The notes: a model not told the origin generated them from the sequence alone. A stretch of 64,000 nucleotides of DNA from Epidermidibacterium keratini (GCF_009834025.1 NZ_CP047156.1:372001-436000), one strand, 5' to 3'; counted from the stretch's first letter, positions 26,358-38,658 are shown. Numbers and translations: made by a program.

Positions 26358-27968
26358 TCAGTACTCGGTAATGCGGTGGGCGCGCATCTTGGCGTAAAGC
26401 GTCGTACGCGAGATGCCGAGCTTTTTGGCAGCACGCGCCTTATTGCCATCGACCGTGCGAAGGGCATGGAGGATGACGTCACGCTCAGCTTGCCCAAGCG
26501 GACCGGATGACCCGACCACAGATCCACCTGCACTGAGGCTTGAGGGGAAGTCGGCGGCCGCGATCGATGCGACGGTCCGGCCACGAGCAGCGTGCACCAA
26601 CGCAGCACGCAGCTCGCGCAGGTTGCCCGGCCAACTATGCGCCGCGAGCGCGGCCTCGGCGGCGGGCGTCAGGAATAGGTTTGTTCCGATCTCGCCCAGA
26701 ATCTCCCGGGCGAAAACCAAGATCTGGTCGCGCTGCGCAGCCAGCGGCAGCGTCTTCTCGTGGTGAGTCGCGAGCGCTCCCACGGCCGCGGGCCGATCCT
26801 GCAGACCATCGAGCGGTCCCGACACCAGCACAATCTCCGGGCCGACCCGCGTGCCGATGTGATCGGTGAGCAGGTCCAGCAACGAATCGGACAGCAGCTC
26901 GATCCCATCGATGATCAGCGTGCCACGCGATGCGTTCATGACCTGCCGGAATCGCCGGGCCCATTCTTGGTCGCCATCCAACAGCGCCTCGGCCGCACTG
27001 AGCAAGGTCACGGGAGTCGTGCCCGCCAGGTTCCGCGCTAACGTAGTGCGGCCCGATCCTGCTGGCCCGGACACGAGGACAGGTCCGCGGCGCGGCTCGG
27101 TGCTCACCGAGGTCTTGGCGGCCGAGCGCTTCTTGGCCTGCGGCTCGATGCGCAGCAGCGCGGCAGTACGCCGGGTGCTAATCAGGTCGGCGTACACCCG
27201 CACCAACTGGCCTGATGAGAGCTGCAGGTCGGCGGCCGATCGGGTGGTGATCGACAGCTCGTCGATCAGCATCCGAAGGTGGGCAAGGTCGGTCGAGGTG
27301 AGCAGGTCCTGGGCCAGCCGGTTCGAGACGGTGAGGTCATCGCCAATGGCGACAAGCGCCGATCGAGTCCGCAAGGCCGCTTCCTGGAAGGCGAACATCA
27401 AGCGCGAGTCGGTCGCCTGGCTGCGCTCTCGTAGCCGACGCTCGATGTCGTTGACCGCGTGTGCAAGCACCGGGTGCAACAGCGGGTTTGCGTCCGTGGC
27501 AAACGATGAGATGTCGAGGACCCCCTCGACCCGCTTGGTCAGGGGATGGCGAATCGGGTAGCCCAGACACGAGAAGTCCTTTAATCCCTCGGCAAAGTGT
27601 TCCTCGCCGTGAATCGCGACCGCCGCGCCGGTTTCGAGCGCTGTACCCGGGCCGTTGGTGCCGATGTGCGCCTCCAGCAGGCTCGCGCCCAGATCAACCC
27701 CCACGCCGGCGAAGGCACGTGCGAGGGACTCGGCGCCAAACGTGCGATGCACGATGCGGCATTCGCGGTCGACCAGCAGCGTGGCGTATGCCGTGTACGC
27801 GAGGCTGTGCGCCAGTTCCTCCAGGACTGGCTCGGAGGCTTCCAGAAGCGGTCCGGTCTCAACTGCACCTTCCGGCTCGAGCCGGTCAAGGGCGTGCAGC
27901 GGGCGCACTCCAGCCAGTTTCGAGCGGTACCAGGACTCCGCTACGGGAGCCCGGGGCGGGTTCTTCAT
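26358..27968 (-). CDS. GAF-domain, Fis-type regulator (AcoR-like, without GAFTGA)
   Basis: The product (536 residues from this ATG) has an N-terminal GAF-like sensor (about residues 40-190, with HIGTNGPGTALETG), a divergent AAA-type domain (VSGPAGSGRTTLARN as Walker A, TLIIDGIELL as Walker B) and a C-terminal Fis-type helix-turn-helix (DGNKARAAKKLGISRTTLYA). The sigma-54 contact motif GAFTGA is missing and the AAA domain is degenerate, as in actinobacterial AcoR-like proteins that do not work through sigma 54. It is divergent from the permease-amine oxidase operon and probably controls it. The frame is open to a GTG at 28016; GAGG lies 10 bases before the ATG used here. Confidence 0.8.
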   Translation of the reverse strand: MKNPPRAPVAESWYRSKLAGVRPLHALDRLEPEGAVETGPLLEASEPVLEELAHSLAYTAYATLLVDRECRIVHRTFGAESLARAFAGVGVDLGASLLEAHIGTNGPGTALETGAAVAIHGEEHFAEGLKDFSCLGYPIRHPLTKRVEGVLDISSFATDANPLLHPVLAHAVNDIERRLRERSQATDSRLMFAFQEAALRTRSALVAIGDDLTVSNRLAQDLLTSTDLAHLRMLIDELSITTRSAADLQLSSGQLVRVYADLISTRRTAALLRIEPQAKKRSAAKTSVSTEPRRGPVLVSGPAGSGRTTLARNLAGTTPVTLLSAAEALLDGDQEWARRFRQVMNASRGTLIIDGIELLSDSLLDLLTDHIGTRVGPEIVLVSGPLDGLQDRPAAVGALATHHEKTLPLAAQRDQILVFAREILGEIGTNLFLTPAAEAALAAHSWPGNLRELRAALVHAARGRTVASIAAADFPSSLSAGGSVVGSSGPLGQAERDVILHALRTVDGNKARAAKKLGISRTTLYAKMRAHRITEY

Positions 27969-28044
27969 CACCGCCACACCTCGTTCCTTACTCGTGTCGG
28001 CATCGTACTCGCGCACGCGCCTGGCGAGACGTGGCTCACAAGAT

Positions 28045-28059
28045 GTCCAGATTCTGAAC
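28045..28059. promoter_or_regulatory. Candidate operator between regulator and permease genes
   Basis: GTCCAGA, one base, then TCTGAAC form a 15-bp palindrome with a single mismatch per arm, centred 20 bp before the permease ATG and about 85 bp before the regulator start. Place and symmetry suit a Fis-type dimer. This is inference from symmetry only. Confidence 0.35.
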
Positions 28060-28072
28060 GATCGTCGACCCT

Positions 28073-29521
28073 ATGGGCCGCCACACTCTGGCGATGACTT
28101 CCGAAACGAAGCCGACCTCGACGCCGTCGATGCGACTTAGCGGCAACCTGGGCGTCGGCTCAATCGTCTTCATGGTGGTGGCTGCGGCCGCACCTCTCAC
28201 CGTCATTGCCGGGGTGGTACCGGCGGGCATAGCGCTCGGCAACGGCGCAAGCTTCCCGGCGACCTACATCATCGCGACGGCAGTTCTGCTGCTGTTCGCG
28301 GTGGGTTTCACCGCCATGTCACGACACATCAAGGACGCGGGCGCCTTCTACACCTACATCGCTCGCGGCCTCGGCCGCAGATCCGGCGTAGGTGGCGCAT
28401 TCCTCGCATTGCTCAGCTATGCGACCGTTCAGCTGGCCGTCTGGGGATTCATCGGGGCAGCGACTGCAGACCTGGTGGTGTCCTTCGGCGGACCAAACGT
28501 CCCGTGGTGGGCCTGGGCATTTCTCTGCCAGGCCGTCGTCGCCTATCTCGGTTACCGCAACATCGATCTGTCCGGGAAGGTGCTCGGCGTACTGCTCGTC
28601 GCCGAGGTGGCGATCGTGCTCATTGTCGACGCGTTCGTCATCGGTCGGGGTGGTACGAGCGAAGGGCTGTCGACCGGGTTTCTCGACGTCGGCGGCTTCT
28701 TCTCAGGGGCACCCGGCATCGCGATTGCCTTCGCCGTCGCGGGTTACATCGGCTTCGAGGCCACCGCCATCTTCCGTGACGAGGCCCGCGACCCCGACCG
28801 CACCATCCCGCGGGCCACCTACGTGGCGCTGCTGCTTATCGGTGGGTTCTACGGGCTGAGCTCCTGGGCGCTGGTCAGTGCCTGGGGCGATTCCCAGGCC
28901 ATCACGCAGATCAGCGGTGGCGCCACGATCGTCGATGTCGCCAATACGTACATCAGTGTCGTCGCCGGCGACCTCGTGCGCGTCTTGCTGGTCACCAGCC
29001 TCTTTGCGGCGGCGCTGTCGTTTCACAACGTGCTGGCACGTTATCTTCACGCACTCGGCCGATCGCAGGTGCTTCCCCGGGCACTCGGCGAAAGCCACCA
29101 GCACCATCTGTCACCGCACGCTGCGTCAGTTGTGCAGTCGGTCGCTGCCGCGCTCTGGCTCGGCATCTGCATCGTGGTTGGGTTGGATCCAGTCGCACAG
29201 ATCTTCACCTGGTTCGCCGGTGTCGCGGCCGTCGGCATAACCGTGCTGATGCTGCTGACCTCGGTCGCGGTGATCTTCTTCTTTGCCCGCAGGCAGGGTC
29301 TCACCGACCGCTGGCACGCCGCCGTGGCACCCGGACTGGGCGCGATTGGGCTTGCCGGATTTCTCGTGATGACGATCGACAACCTGCCGCTGATGGTCGG
29401 CGGCAATACCACTTTCGCCTGGATCATCGTCATCTCGCTGACCCTGTCATTCATTGTCGGGTTTCTACTCGCCGGGTCCCGGCCCCACATCGCCCGCGAC
29501 ACTCTGGAGGAAATCGCATGA
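28073..29521 (+). CDS. APC-superfamily amino acid/amine permease
   Basis: The 482-residue protein has 12 hydrophobic segments and the APC hallmarks in the first helix (GNLGVGSIVFMVVAAAAPLT) and in helix 6 (VAGYIGFEATAIFRDEARDP). The following amine oxidase gene overlaps its stop by four bases, so it probably imports the amine that the oxidase uses. Start ATG at 28073 or 28094 (MTSETKPTS) are both possible. Transport by sodium or proton symport is typical of the family. Confidence 0.87.
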   Translation: MGRHTLAMTSETKPTSTPSMRLSGNLGVGSIVFMVVAAAAPLTVIAGVVPAGIALGNGASFPATYIIATAVLLLFAVGFTAMSRHIKDAGAFYTYIARGLGRRSGVGGAFLALLSYATVQLAVWGFIGAATADLVVSFGGPNVPWWAWAFLCQAVVAYLGYRNIDLSGKVLGVLLVAEVAIVLIVDAFVIGRGGTSEGLSTGFLDVGGFFSGAPGIAIAFAVAGYIGFEATAIFRDEARDPDRTIPRATYVALLLIGGFYGLSSWALVSAWGDSQAITQISGGATIVDVANTYISVVAGDLVRVLLVTSLFAAALSFHNVLARYLHALGRSQVLPRALGESHQHHLSPHAASVVQSVAAALWLGICIVVGLDPVAQIFTWFAGVAAVGITVLMLLTSVAVIFFFARRQGLTDRWHAAVAPGLGAIGLAGFLVMTIDNLPLMVGGNTTFAWIIVISLTLSFIVGFLLAGSRPHIARDTLEEIA

Positions 29522-31479
29522 CCAGCACACTGCCCACGACAACTCCAACGACCGCCGACCATCCGCTGGCACCGTTGACGGCTGAGGAAATCGACGCCAC
29601 GCGGGAGATCGCTGGTGCCGCGGGGCTGCTCGGCGATACGACCCGATTCGTGTACGTCGGACTCGCCGAGGCACCGAAGCAGGACATCGTGAACTACACC
29701 CCGGGATCAGAGCTAGACCGTACTGTCGAGGTGATGCTGCTTGAGCGCGCCACCGGCGTCGGGACTCTCGCGACGATCAACGTGACCCGCGGTGAGGTCG
29801 CGGCCAGCCGAACGATCGACTTGGCCGCCGAAGGCCAAGCCGCCATCCTCGACGAGGAGTTCGCCGACATCGAAGGGTGGCTGCTGTCGAATCCAGACTG
29901 GCACGCAGCGTTGAAGATACGCGGACTCGATCCGCACAAGGTGCGCGCCGTGCCGCTGTCAGCCGGCAACTTCGGCGCCGAGGCCGAGAGCACCCGCCGT
30001 ATGTGCCGTGTCCTGGCGTTCTACCAGAACGACCCGCAGGACCTGCCCTGGGCGCACCCGATCGACGGGCTACTTGCCCATGTCGACCTGACCACCGGCG
30101 ATGTCTTCGAGCTCATTGACTACGAGCAGTACGACGTACCGACCGAGCGCGCAGAATGGGACGCCGCCCCGCACGGTGATGGTCACGCTCGCACCGATAT
30201 GAAGCCCCTTGAGATTGTGCAACCGGAGGGTGCGAGCTTCATCATCGAGGGCAACAAGATCACTTGGGCCGACTGGGAGTTTCGGTTTACCTTCGACGCG
30301 CGGGAGGGGCTGATACTGCACCAGCTGAACTGGCGGGACGGAGACAGCGTGCGCCCGGTCCTCTACCGGGCCTCGGTCCCGGAGATGGTGGTCGCCTACG
30401 GCGACCCGCAGCCGGCACGCTATTGGATTAACTACTTCGACCAAGGTGAATACATCTTCGGTCGCTACACCAACTCACTTGAGCTCGGCTGCGATTGTCT
30501 CGGGGAAATCACGTACTTCGACGCAGTGATCGCCGACGAGACCGGTCACCCGCGGGCGATTAAGAACGCGATCTGCCTGCATGAAGAGGACTACGGGGTG
30601 CTGTGGAAGCACACCGACATGTTCAATGGCATGGCCCAAACGCGTCGCCAACGACGCCTGGTCATCTCGTTCTTCCTCACGATCGGCAACTACGACTACG
30701 GCTTCTACTGGTATCTCTACCTTGACGGCACCATCGCGCTGGAGGCCAAGGCAACCGGCGTCGTGTTTCCGTCGGCATACGTCGGCCCTGACGGTTTCGC
30801 CACTGAGATGGCACCGGGGCTTGGAGCGCCGTTTCACCAGCATCTGTTCTGCGCACGGCTCGACATGGCAGTCGATGGACACATCAACGCAGTAGATGAG
30901 GCCGACGCCGTACGGATCCCGATCAGCGACAGCAACCCGCACGGCAATGGATTCCGCCAACAGAAGACGCGCATCCGCACCGAAACAGAAAGCGGGCGCG
31001 ACGCTGACAACCTCAAAGGTCGGCACTGGATCATCTCGAACCCCCAGAAGCAAAACCGGCTTGGCCAAGATGTCGCCTACGCGCTCTACCCCGAGGGCCA
31101 GCCGACACTGCTCGCCGATCCATCGAGTGCCATCTATAAACGCGGCGCGTTTGCTCGACACCATCTCTGGGTCACCCAGCACGACGACTCTCAGCGGTGG
31201 CCGGCCGGTGCGGTCGTCAACCAGAGTCCCGGCGATGAGGGCCTCGGCAGCTGGATAGAAGCCGACCGCCCGGTCGACGGCGAAGACATCGTCGTCTGGC
31301 ACACGTTCGGGTTAACGCACTTCCCTCGACCGGAGGATTGGCCGGTGATGCCGGTCGACTACGCCGGCTTCACTATGAAGCCCGTCGGGTTCTTCGGCGC
31401 CAACCCGGCGCTCAACGCACCGGCCTCGACCGCCAGGCACTGCGCGAGCGACGGCGGTGCAGAGCCGACCTGTCACTGA
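29518..31479 (+). CDS. Copper-containing primary amine oxidase
   Basis: This enzyme oxidises primary amines to aldehydes, ammonia and hydrogen peroxide with a topaquinone cofactor. The 653-residue protein is close to the Arthrobacter globiformis phenylethylamine oxidase as I remember it. The cofactor tyrosine is Tyr392 in TIGNYDYG, the catalytic base Asp308 in NYFDQGEY, and the copper ligands His440 and His442 (FHQHLF) and His601 (GLTHFPR). No secretion signal is present, so it acts in the cytosol. Coupled with the permease, it should feed amines such as tyramine or phenylethylamine into aromatic catabolism. Confidence 0.95.
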   Translation: MTSTLPTTTPTTADHPLAPLTAEEIDATREIAGAAGLLGDTTRFVYVGLAEAPKQDIVNYTPGSELDRTVEVMLLERATGVGTLATINVTRGEVAASRTIDLAAEGQAAILDEEFADIEGWLLSNPDWHAALKIRGLDPHKVRAVPLSAGNFGAEAESTRRMCRVLAFYQNDPQDLPWAHPIDGLLAHVDLTTGDVFELIDYEQYDVPTERAEWDAAPHGDGHARTDMKPLEIVQPEGASFIIEGNKITWADWEFRFTFDAREGLILHQLNWRDGDSVRPVLYRASVPEMVVAYGDPQPARYWINYFDQGEYIFGRYTNSLELGCDCLGEITYFDAVIADETGHPRAIKNAICLHEEDYGVLWKHTDMFNGMAQTRRQRRLVISFFLTIGNYDYGFYWYLYLDGTIALEAKATGVVFPSAYVGPDGFATEMAPGLGAPFHQHLFCARLDMAVDGHINAVDEADAVRIPISDSNPHGNGFRQQKTRIRTETESGRDADNLKGRHWIISNPQKQNRLGQDVAYALYPEGQPTLLADPSSAIYKRGAFARHHLWVTQHDDSQRWPAGAVVNQSPGDEGLGSWIEADRPVDGEDIVVWHTFGLTHFPRPEDWPVMPVDYAGFTMKPVGFFGANPALNAPASTARHCASDGGAEPTCH

Positions 31480-31485
31480 CTCCCG

Positions 31486-31544
31486 TTCTGCGGTGGGTAT
31501 TTGAGGTCTATCGGCACTGTAAACCTCCAATATCCACCGCAGAA
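31486..31544. terminator. Long intergenic hairpin C
   Basis: Arms 31486-31507 and 31523-31544 pair over 22 positions (one mismatch and one G-U wobble on the plus strand) with a 15-base loop; the outer edge is TTCTGCGG. It fills the gap between the convergent amine oxidase and dioxygenase genes, where a bidirectional terminator is expected. Confidence 0.75.
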
Positions 31545-31548
31545 TGGC

Positions 31549-32898
<1,350 letters not shown>

Positions 32899-32904
32899 AG
32901 CGGT

Positions 32905-33357
32905 GTGCTGAATCTCGACGACCTCGACACCACGCTGATCCGGCTGCTCCACGAGCACCCGCGCGCCGGGCACCTGGAGCTGTCGCGACTGGCCGGGATC
33001 GCCCGCGCCACGGTCACGTCGCGGCTGCGACGCATGGAGCAGGCCGGGGTCATCACCGGCTACGGACCCGACCTCGATCTGGAGGCCGCGGGGTACGCCG
33101 TGCAGGCCTTCGTCACGCTGCAGATCAGCCAGGGTCGCCTGGCCGACGTCCAGCGCGGGCTCGAGCAGATCGCGGGCGTGATCGAGGCCTTCGCGACGAC
33201 CGGCAGCTCCGATGTCGTCGCCCGGGTCGTCGCGACTTCGCATCGCGATCTGCAGCAGACCTTGCTGCTGATCGACACGACCAACGGCATCTCGCGCTCG
33301 GAGAGCATCGTCGTACTCTCCGAGGTCATCGCCCGTCGGCTCCCGCCGCTCACCTAA
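32905..33357 (+). CDS. Lrp/AsnC family regulator of hpd
   Basis: The 150-residue protein has an N-terminal winged helix (LDTTLIRLLHEHPRAG, then ELSRLAGIARATVTSRLRRM) and the C-terminal RAM ligand-binding fold (YAVQAFVTLQISQG, SGSSDVVARVVA-like region, LSEVIARR). It is divergent from hpd, so it probably answers to tyrosine or a related aromatic acid. GTG at 32905 is taken as the start; an upstream TTG at 32887 lies within the putative operator. Confidence 0.87.
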   Translation: MLNLDDLDTTLIRLLHEHPRAGHLELSRLAGIARATVTSRLRRMEQAGVITGYGPDLDLEAAGYAVQAFVTLQISQGRLADVQRGLEQIAGVIEAFATTGSSDVVARVVATSHRDLQQTLLLIDTTNGISRSESIVVLSEVIARRLPPLT

Positions 33358-33366
33358 CCTTGATCC

Positions 33367-33945
33367 ATGAGTGCGACGTCGAGCTATCACCACGGAGACC
33401 TTCCCGCGACGCTCGTGCGCTCGGCCATCGAGATGCTAGACGAGGACGGCGATGTCGAGCTGTCGCTCCGTGGGGTCGCCCGCCGCGCCGGCGTCTCCAG
33501 CGCGGCGCCGTACCGCCACTTTCCCGACCGTACGGCGCTGCTGTCCGCGGTCGCCGCGGTCGGCTACCAACAGCTCATGATCAGCCTCGCGACGGAGCAT
33601 CCTGAGCCCTCGAGCGCGGATGACCTCGCGGACCTAGCCGTCGCGTACGTCGACTTCGCCCTCACCCGTCCTGGGCTGTTTCGGGTGATGTTTACCGAAG
33701 GCTGCGACCGCACGATCCCGGATAGAGTCGCTGCGGTGGAGGCGATCCACGCCTACCTCGGCGCCGCCGTCACCCGCCTCATGAAGACCGATGCGCCCGA
33801 GGCCGTGGCGACCGCGATGTGGTCGCTCGTGCACGGGCTGGCCTTCCTTCATCTCGACGGCAAGCTCGACGCCTCACCACGTGAGGCCGTAGCCGCCCGC
33901 GTGCGCGAGACCGTCCTCGCGATGCTGGCCGCGCGGGTGCGTTAA
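33367..33945 (+). CDS. TetR family regulator (WHG domain)
   Basis: The 192-residue protein begins with YHHGDLPATLVRSAIEML and a helix-turn-helix containing LSLRGVARRAGVSSAAPYRHFPDR, typical of the TetR subgroup with a C-terminal WHG domain (here MWSLVHGLAFLHLDG). It begins nine bases after the AsnC-type gene and may be cotranscribed. No target operator can be assigned; the neighbouring broken lipase may once have been a target. Confidence 0.87.
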   Translation: MSATSSYHHGDLPATLVRSAIEMLDEDGDVELSLRGVARRAGVSSAAPYRHFPDRTALLSAVAAVGYQQLMISLATEHPEPSSADDLADLAVAYVDFALTRPGLFRVMFTEGCDRTIPDRVAAVEAIHAYLGAAVTRLMKTDAPEAVATAMWSLVHGLAFLHLDGKLDASPREAVAARVRETVLAMLAARVR

Positions 33946-33965
33946 CCAGCCCCCATGCGCCGGCG

Positions 33966-34158
33966 CTAGTTGAGCACGTCGTGAAGGAAGTCGATCGTCA
34001 ACTTCCGAGCGATGTTCGCCGCTTTGATCTCACGCAAGCTGTCCAGCAGCAGGAAGTCGTGCACCATGCCCGCCACGCGAAGCGACGGCACGGCGACGCC
34101 GGCCTCGCGTAGCTTGTTGGCGTACTGCTCCCCCTCGTCACGAAGTACGTCGGCCCGC
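33966..34158 (-). pseudogene. Alpha/beta hydrolase (GDSAG lipase type), C-terminal remnant
   Basis: About 63 codons read DVLRDEGEQYANKLREAGV and AGMVHDFLLLDSLRE, which is the C-terminal end of hormone-sensitive-lipase-type esterases, with the catalytic Asp (ADVLRDEG) and His (MVHDF). The N-terminal three quarters, including the GDSAG nucleophile, are missing. Homology stops right where a long palindrome begins (34159-34224). It is therefore a truncated pseudogene, probably broken by the insertion or recombination that left the palindrome. Confidence 0.7.
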
Positions 34159-34224
34159 GGGTGACCCGGTTGGTAAAGGCCACCCCTGTTGTAACCGGGG
34201 TGGCCTTTACTCACCGGGTCACCC
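34159..34224. repeat. Long intergenic hairpin F
   Basis: Arms 34159-34186 and 34197-34224 pair over nearly all 28 positions, with a perfect inner core (34173-34186 with 34197-34210) and a 10-base loop. It sits exactly at the broken edge of the lipase remnant. The arms could be a terminator or the trace of a small palindromic mobile element. Confidence 0.75.
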
Positions 34225-34238
34225 CGGAGCCAGAGCCG

Positions 34239-34378
34239 CTAGTCGCGGAGCATCTCGGCCACTGCGCTGGTCCGCCACAGCCGAGAATCCCGGCCGCGGA
34301 CAGCGGTGCTAGTCGCGGAGCATCTCGGCTACTGCGCTGGTCCGCCACAGCCGAGAATCCCGGCCACGGACAGCGACA
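34239..34378. repeat. 70-bp tandem duplication of the aroG 3' end
   Basis: CTAGTCGCGGAGCATCTC, the reverse complement of the last codons and stop of aroG, occurs at 34239, 34309 and 34379, exactly 70 bp apart. The first two units are near identical over 70 bp; the third continues into the real gene. Each extra unit carries a hairpin (CTCGGC...GCCGAG, 34254-34259 with 34280-34285, and 34324-34330 with 34349-34355) that would be a terminator for aroG. Replication slippage is a likely origin. Confidence 0.85.
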
Positions 34379-36323
<1,945 letters not shown>

Positions 36324-36363
36324 GCGCCCAACTTACCGGCGCTCGCCAGGTAGGTTGAGGCGC

Positions 36364-37848
36364 ATGCCAGTGCTTGCCATCGACGCCGGTACGACGGGGG
36401 TGACCGCGCTCGTCGTCGACGAAGACGGCACGGTCACCGGCCGCGGCTACCGCGAGTTCCCGCAGCTGTTTCCCCGGCCCGGCTGGGTCGAACACGAGCC
36501 GGATGCGATCTGGAGCGCGACGCTGACCGCTGTCCGCCAGGCGATCAAGCAGGCTCCCGAGCCGCCGACCGCGCTCGGCATCACCAACCAGCGGGAGACG
36601 GTCGTCGTGTGGGACCGGCGTACCCTCACCGCTCCCCGTCCGGCGATCGTGTGGCAGGACCGGCGTACGGCGGCGATCTGCGACGAGCTGCGCGAGGCCG
36701 GACACGAAGACGAGGTACGCCGCCTCACCGGGCTGCGGCTCGATCCCTACTTCAGCGCCACCAAGCTGGTCTGGCTGCAACGCAACGAGCCGGACACCTG
36801 GGAAGGTATCGAAAGTGGTCGATATGCCATCGGCACCGTCGACAGCTACCTGATCGCGCGACTGACCGGCGGACGCGAGCACGTCACCGACGCGACCAAC
36901 GCCAGCCGCACCCTGCTCTATGACACGTTTGCCGGGGCCTGGTCAGACGATCTGTGTGCGCTGTTCGGCGTACCCCGCGAGGCGCTGCCGGAGGTAGTGC
37001 CATCCTCCGGCGAGATAGCGACGACCGACCCGACCCTGACCGCCGACCGGGCCACGCTGCCGATCGCCGGAATCGCCGGCGACCAGCAGGCGGCGCTCTT
37101 TGGGCAGGCCTGCTTCACCCCCGGCGCGGCAAAGTGCACCTACGGCACGGGCTCGTTCATCTTGGTCAACACCGGATCGGACGCCGTGCGCAGCGAGGCC
37201 GGGCTGCTCACCACGGTCGCCTGGGATCTCGGTGACGGCCCGCAGTACGCCCTGGAGGGCGCCATCTTCGTGACCGGAGCGGCCGTGCAGTGGCTGCGCG
37301 ACGAACTGCAGATCATCGGCTCCGCACCGGAGGTCGAGACGCTCGCGGCGACCGTCGAGGACTCCGGCGGCGTCGTGTTCGTGCCGGCGCTGACCGGGCT
37401 CGGCGCGCCCGACTGGGACGCCCGCGCGCGCGGCACGATCGTCGGGATCACTCGCGGAACCAACCGCGCTCACCTGGCTCGGGCGACCCTCGATGCGATC
37501 GCGTTCGAGGTGCGCGACGTCGTCGATGCGATGGCCAAGGAGTCCGACATCGCTATCGACGAGCTGTCGGTCGATGGCGGGGCGAGCGAGAACGACCTGC
37601 TGTGCCAGCTACAGGCCGACCAGCTCGGTGCCGTCGTACGCCGCCCCCGCACACTCGAGACCACCGGACAGGGAGCTGCCTTCCTCGCGGGGCTCGCGAC
37701 CGGCGTGTGGGCGAGCACCGACGAGATCGCCGCGACCTGGCAGGAAGAGCGCCGCTTCGAGCCGACGCCCGGCGTACGCGATGACGGGTCGCACGACCGA
37801 TGGCGAGATGCGGTACGCCGCAGCATGAACTGGGCAACCGGAGACTAG
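36364..37848 (+). CDS. glpK: Glycerol kinase-like FGGY kinase
   Basis: The 494-residue protein phosphorylates glycerol at the 3 position. It has the first phosphate loop VLAIDAGTTGVTALVVDEDG, GITNQRETVVVWDRRT, WQDRRTA, LDPYFSATKLVWL and the second half FGGY signatures around GGASENDLLCQLQADQLG. The ATG at 36364 starts the domain; the extension above is not conserved. No glpF or glpD is adjacent, and this gene is not in the corresponding mycobacterial stretch, so it looks inserted here. Other FGGY kinases (xylulose, erythritol) fit less well because the motifs follow GlpK. Confidence 0.87.
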   Translation: MPVLAIDAGTTGVTALVVDEDGTVTGRGYREFPQLFPRPGWVEHEPDAIWSATLTAVRQAIKQAPEPPTALGITNQRETVVVWDRRTLTAPRPAIVWQDRRTAAICDELREAGHEDEVRRLTGLRLDPYFSATKLVWLQRNEPDTWEGIESGRYAIGTVDSYLIARLTGGREHVTDATNASRTLLYDTFAGAWSDDLCALFGVPREALPEVVPSSGEIATTDPTLTADRATLPIAGIAGDQQAALFGQACFTPGAAKCTYGTGSFILVNTGSDAVRSEAGLLTTVAWDLGDGPQYALEGAIFVTGAAVQWLRDELQIIGSAPEVETLAATVEDSGGVVFVPALTGLGAPDWDARARGTIVGITRGTNRAHLARATLDAIAFEVRDVVDAMAKESDIAIDELSVDGGASENDLLCQLQADQLGAVVRRPRTLETTGQGAAFLAGLATGVWASTDEIAATWQEERRFEPTPGVRDDGSHDRWRDAVRRSMNWATGD

Positions 37849-37889
37849 TCGCGGCGCCGAGACAACCGCGCCTCAACGGCGCGGCTACT
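37847..37889. terminator. Imperfect hairpin between convergent glpK and plsC genes
   Basis: AGTCGCGGCGCC (37847-37858) and GGCGCGGCTACT (37878-37889) pair over 10 of 12 positions, with the glpK stop at its left edge and the plsC stop at its right. A bidirectional terminator is the likely role. Confidence 0.45.
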
Positions 37890-38658
37890 TGGCGTCGGGG
37901 ACCTCGTCGAGCTCAGTCGGACGGTGCGCCGACGCCGCCTCGAGCTCGGCGACCACCGTGTCGGCGTCCTTGCCGGTCTTGTCCATCACGGACTTGACCT
38001 TGGCGGCATAGAGGTCGACGTACTGCTGACCCGACAGATCCTGCAACGCCTTCATGATGCGGTTGGTGACGAGGCGCTCGGCCGCGCGCGAGTTGGTGGT
38101 CAGGTCGATGTCGTCGATCTTGACCGGCGGACCGAAGATGGTCTGCACGTAACCGCGCCGCCACATCCGCGAGCCGATCGGGTTGACCTCGTCGGTGCCG
38201 ACCATCACGACCGGGATGATCGGCACGTTGCTCTCGATCGCCATCCGGGCCGCTCCGGTCTTGCCGCGGTAGAGCCGCCCGTCCGGCGAGCGGGTGCCTT
38301 CGGGGTAGATCCCAACCAGCGCGCCCATTCCCAGCAGCCGCTTGGCCGTATCGATCGCGGCCTGCGCCGCCGAACCGCTCGTGCGGTCGACCGGCACCTG
38401 CCCGGCCGAGCTGAAGAAGAACTTCATGAGCTTGCCCTTGATACCGGGCGTAGTGAAGTACTCCTGCTTGGCCAGAAACGTCACGCGCCGACGGATCTGC
38501 AGGGGCATGTAAAACGAATCGGCGACCGCGAGGTGGTTGCTGACGATGAGCGCGCCCCCACTTGGCGGGATGTGCTCGGCGCCGCGCGTGGTCGGGCGAC
38601 CGATGAACTTCAGCAGCGGCCCCATGACCACATGCTTCATCAACCAGTAGAAGTACAC
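37885..38658 (-). CDS. plsC: 1-Acyl-sn-glycerol-3-phosphate acyltransferase (PlsC family)
   Basis: The 257-residue protein has the acyltransferase motifs in order: VSNHLAVADSFYMP (HX4D catalytic pair), the FLAKQEYF region, VGIYPEGTRSPDGRLYRGKTG, and VPIIPVVMVGTD. It should transfer a fatty acyl group to lysophosphatidic acid or a related lysolipid at the membrane. GTG at 38658 gives the typical short hydrophobic N terminus. In mycobacteria Rv2182c has this place. A helical charged C terminus of about 60 residues is an extra beyond the core domain. Confidence 0.88.
   Translation of the reverse strand: MYFYWLMKHVVMGPLLKFIGRPTTRGAEHIPPSGGALIVSNHLAVADSFYMPLQIRRRVTFLAKQEYFTTPGIKGKLMKFFFSSAGQVPVDRTSGSAAQAAIDTAKRLLGMGALVGIYPEGTRSPDGRLYRGKTGAARMAIESNVPIIPVVMVGTDEVNPIGSRMWRRGYVQTIFGPPVKIDDIDLTTNSRAAERLVTNRIMKALQDLSGQQYVDLYAAKVKSVMDKTGKDADTVVAELEAASAHRPTELDEVPDAK

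Noticed and set aside
26358-27968. Classical sigma-54 activator
   Set aside because: The GAFTGA loop is absent and no -24/-12 promoter is visible in the target gap; Actinobacteria generally lack sigma 54.
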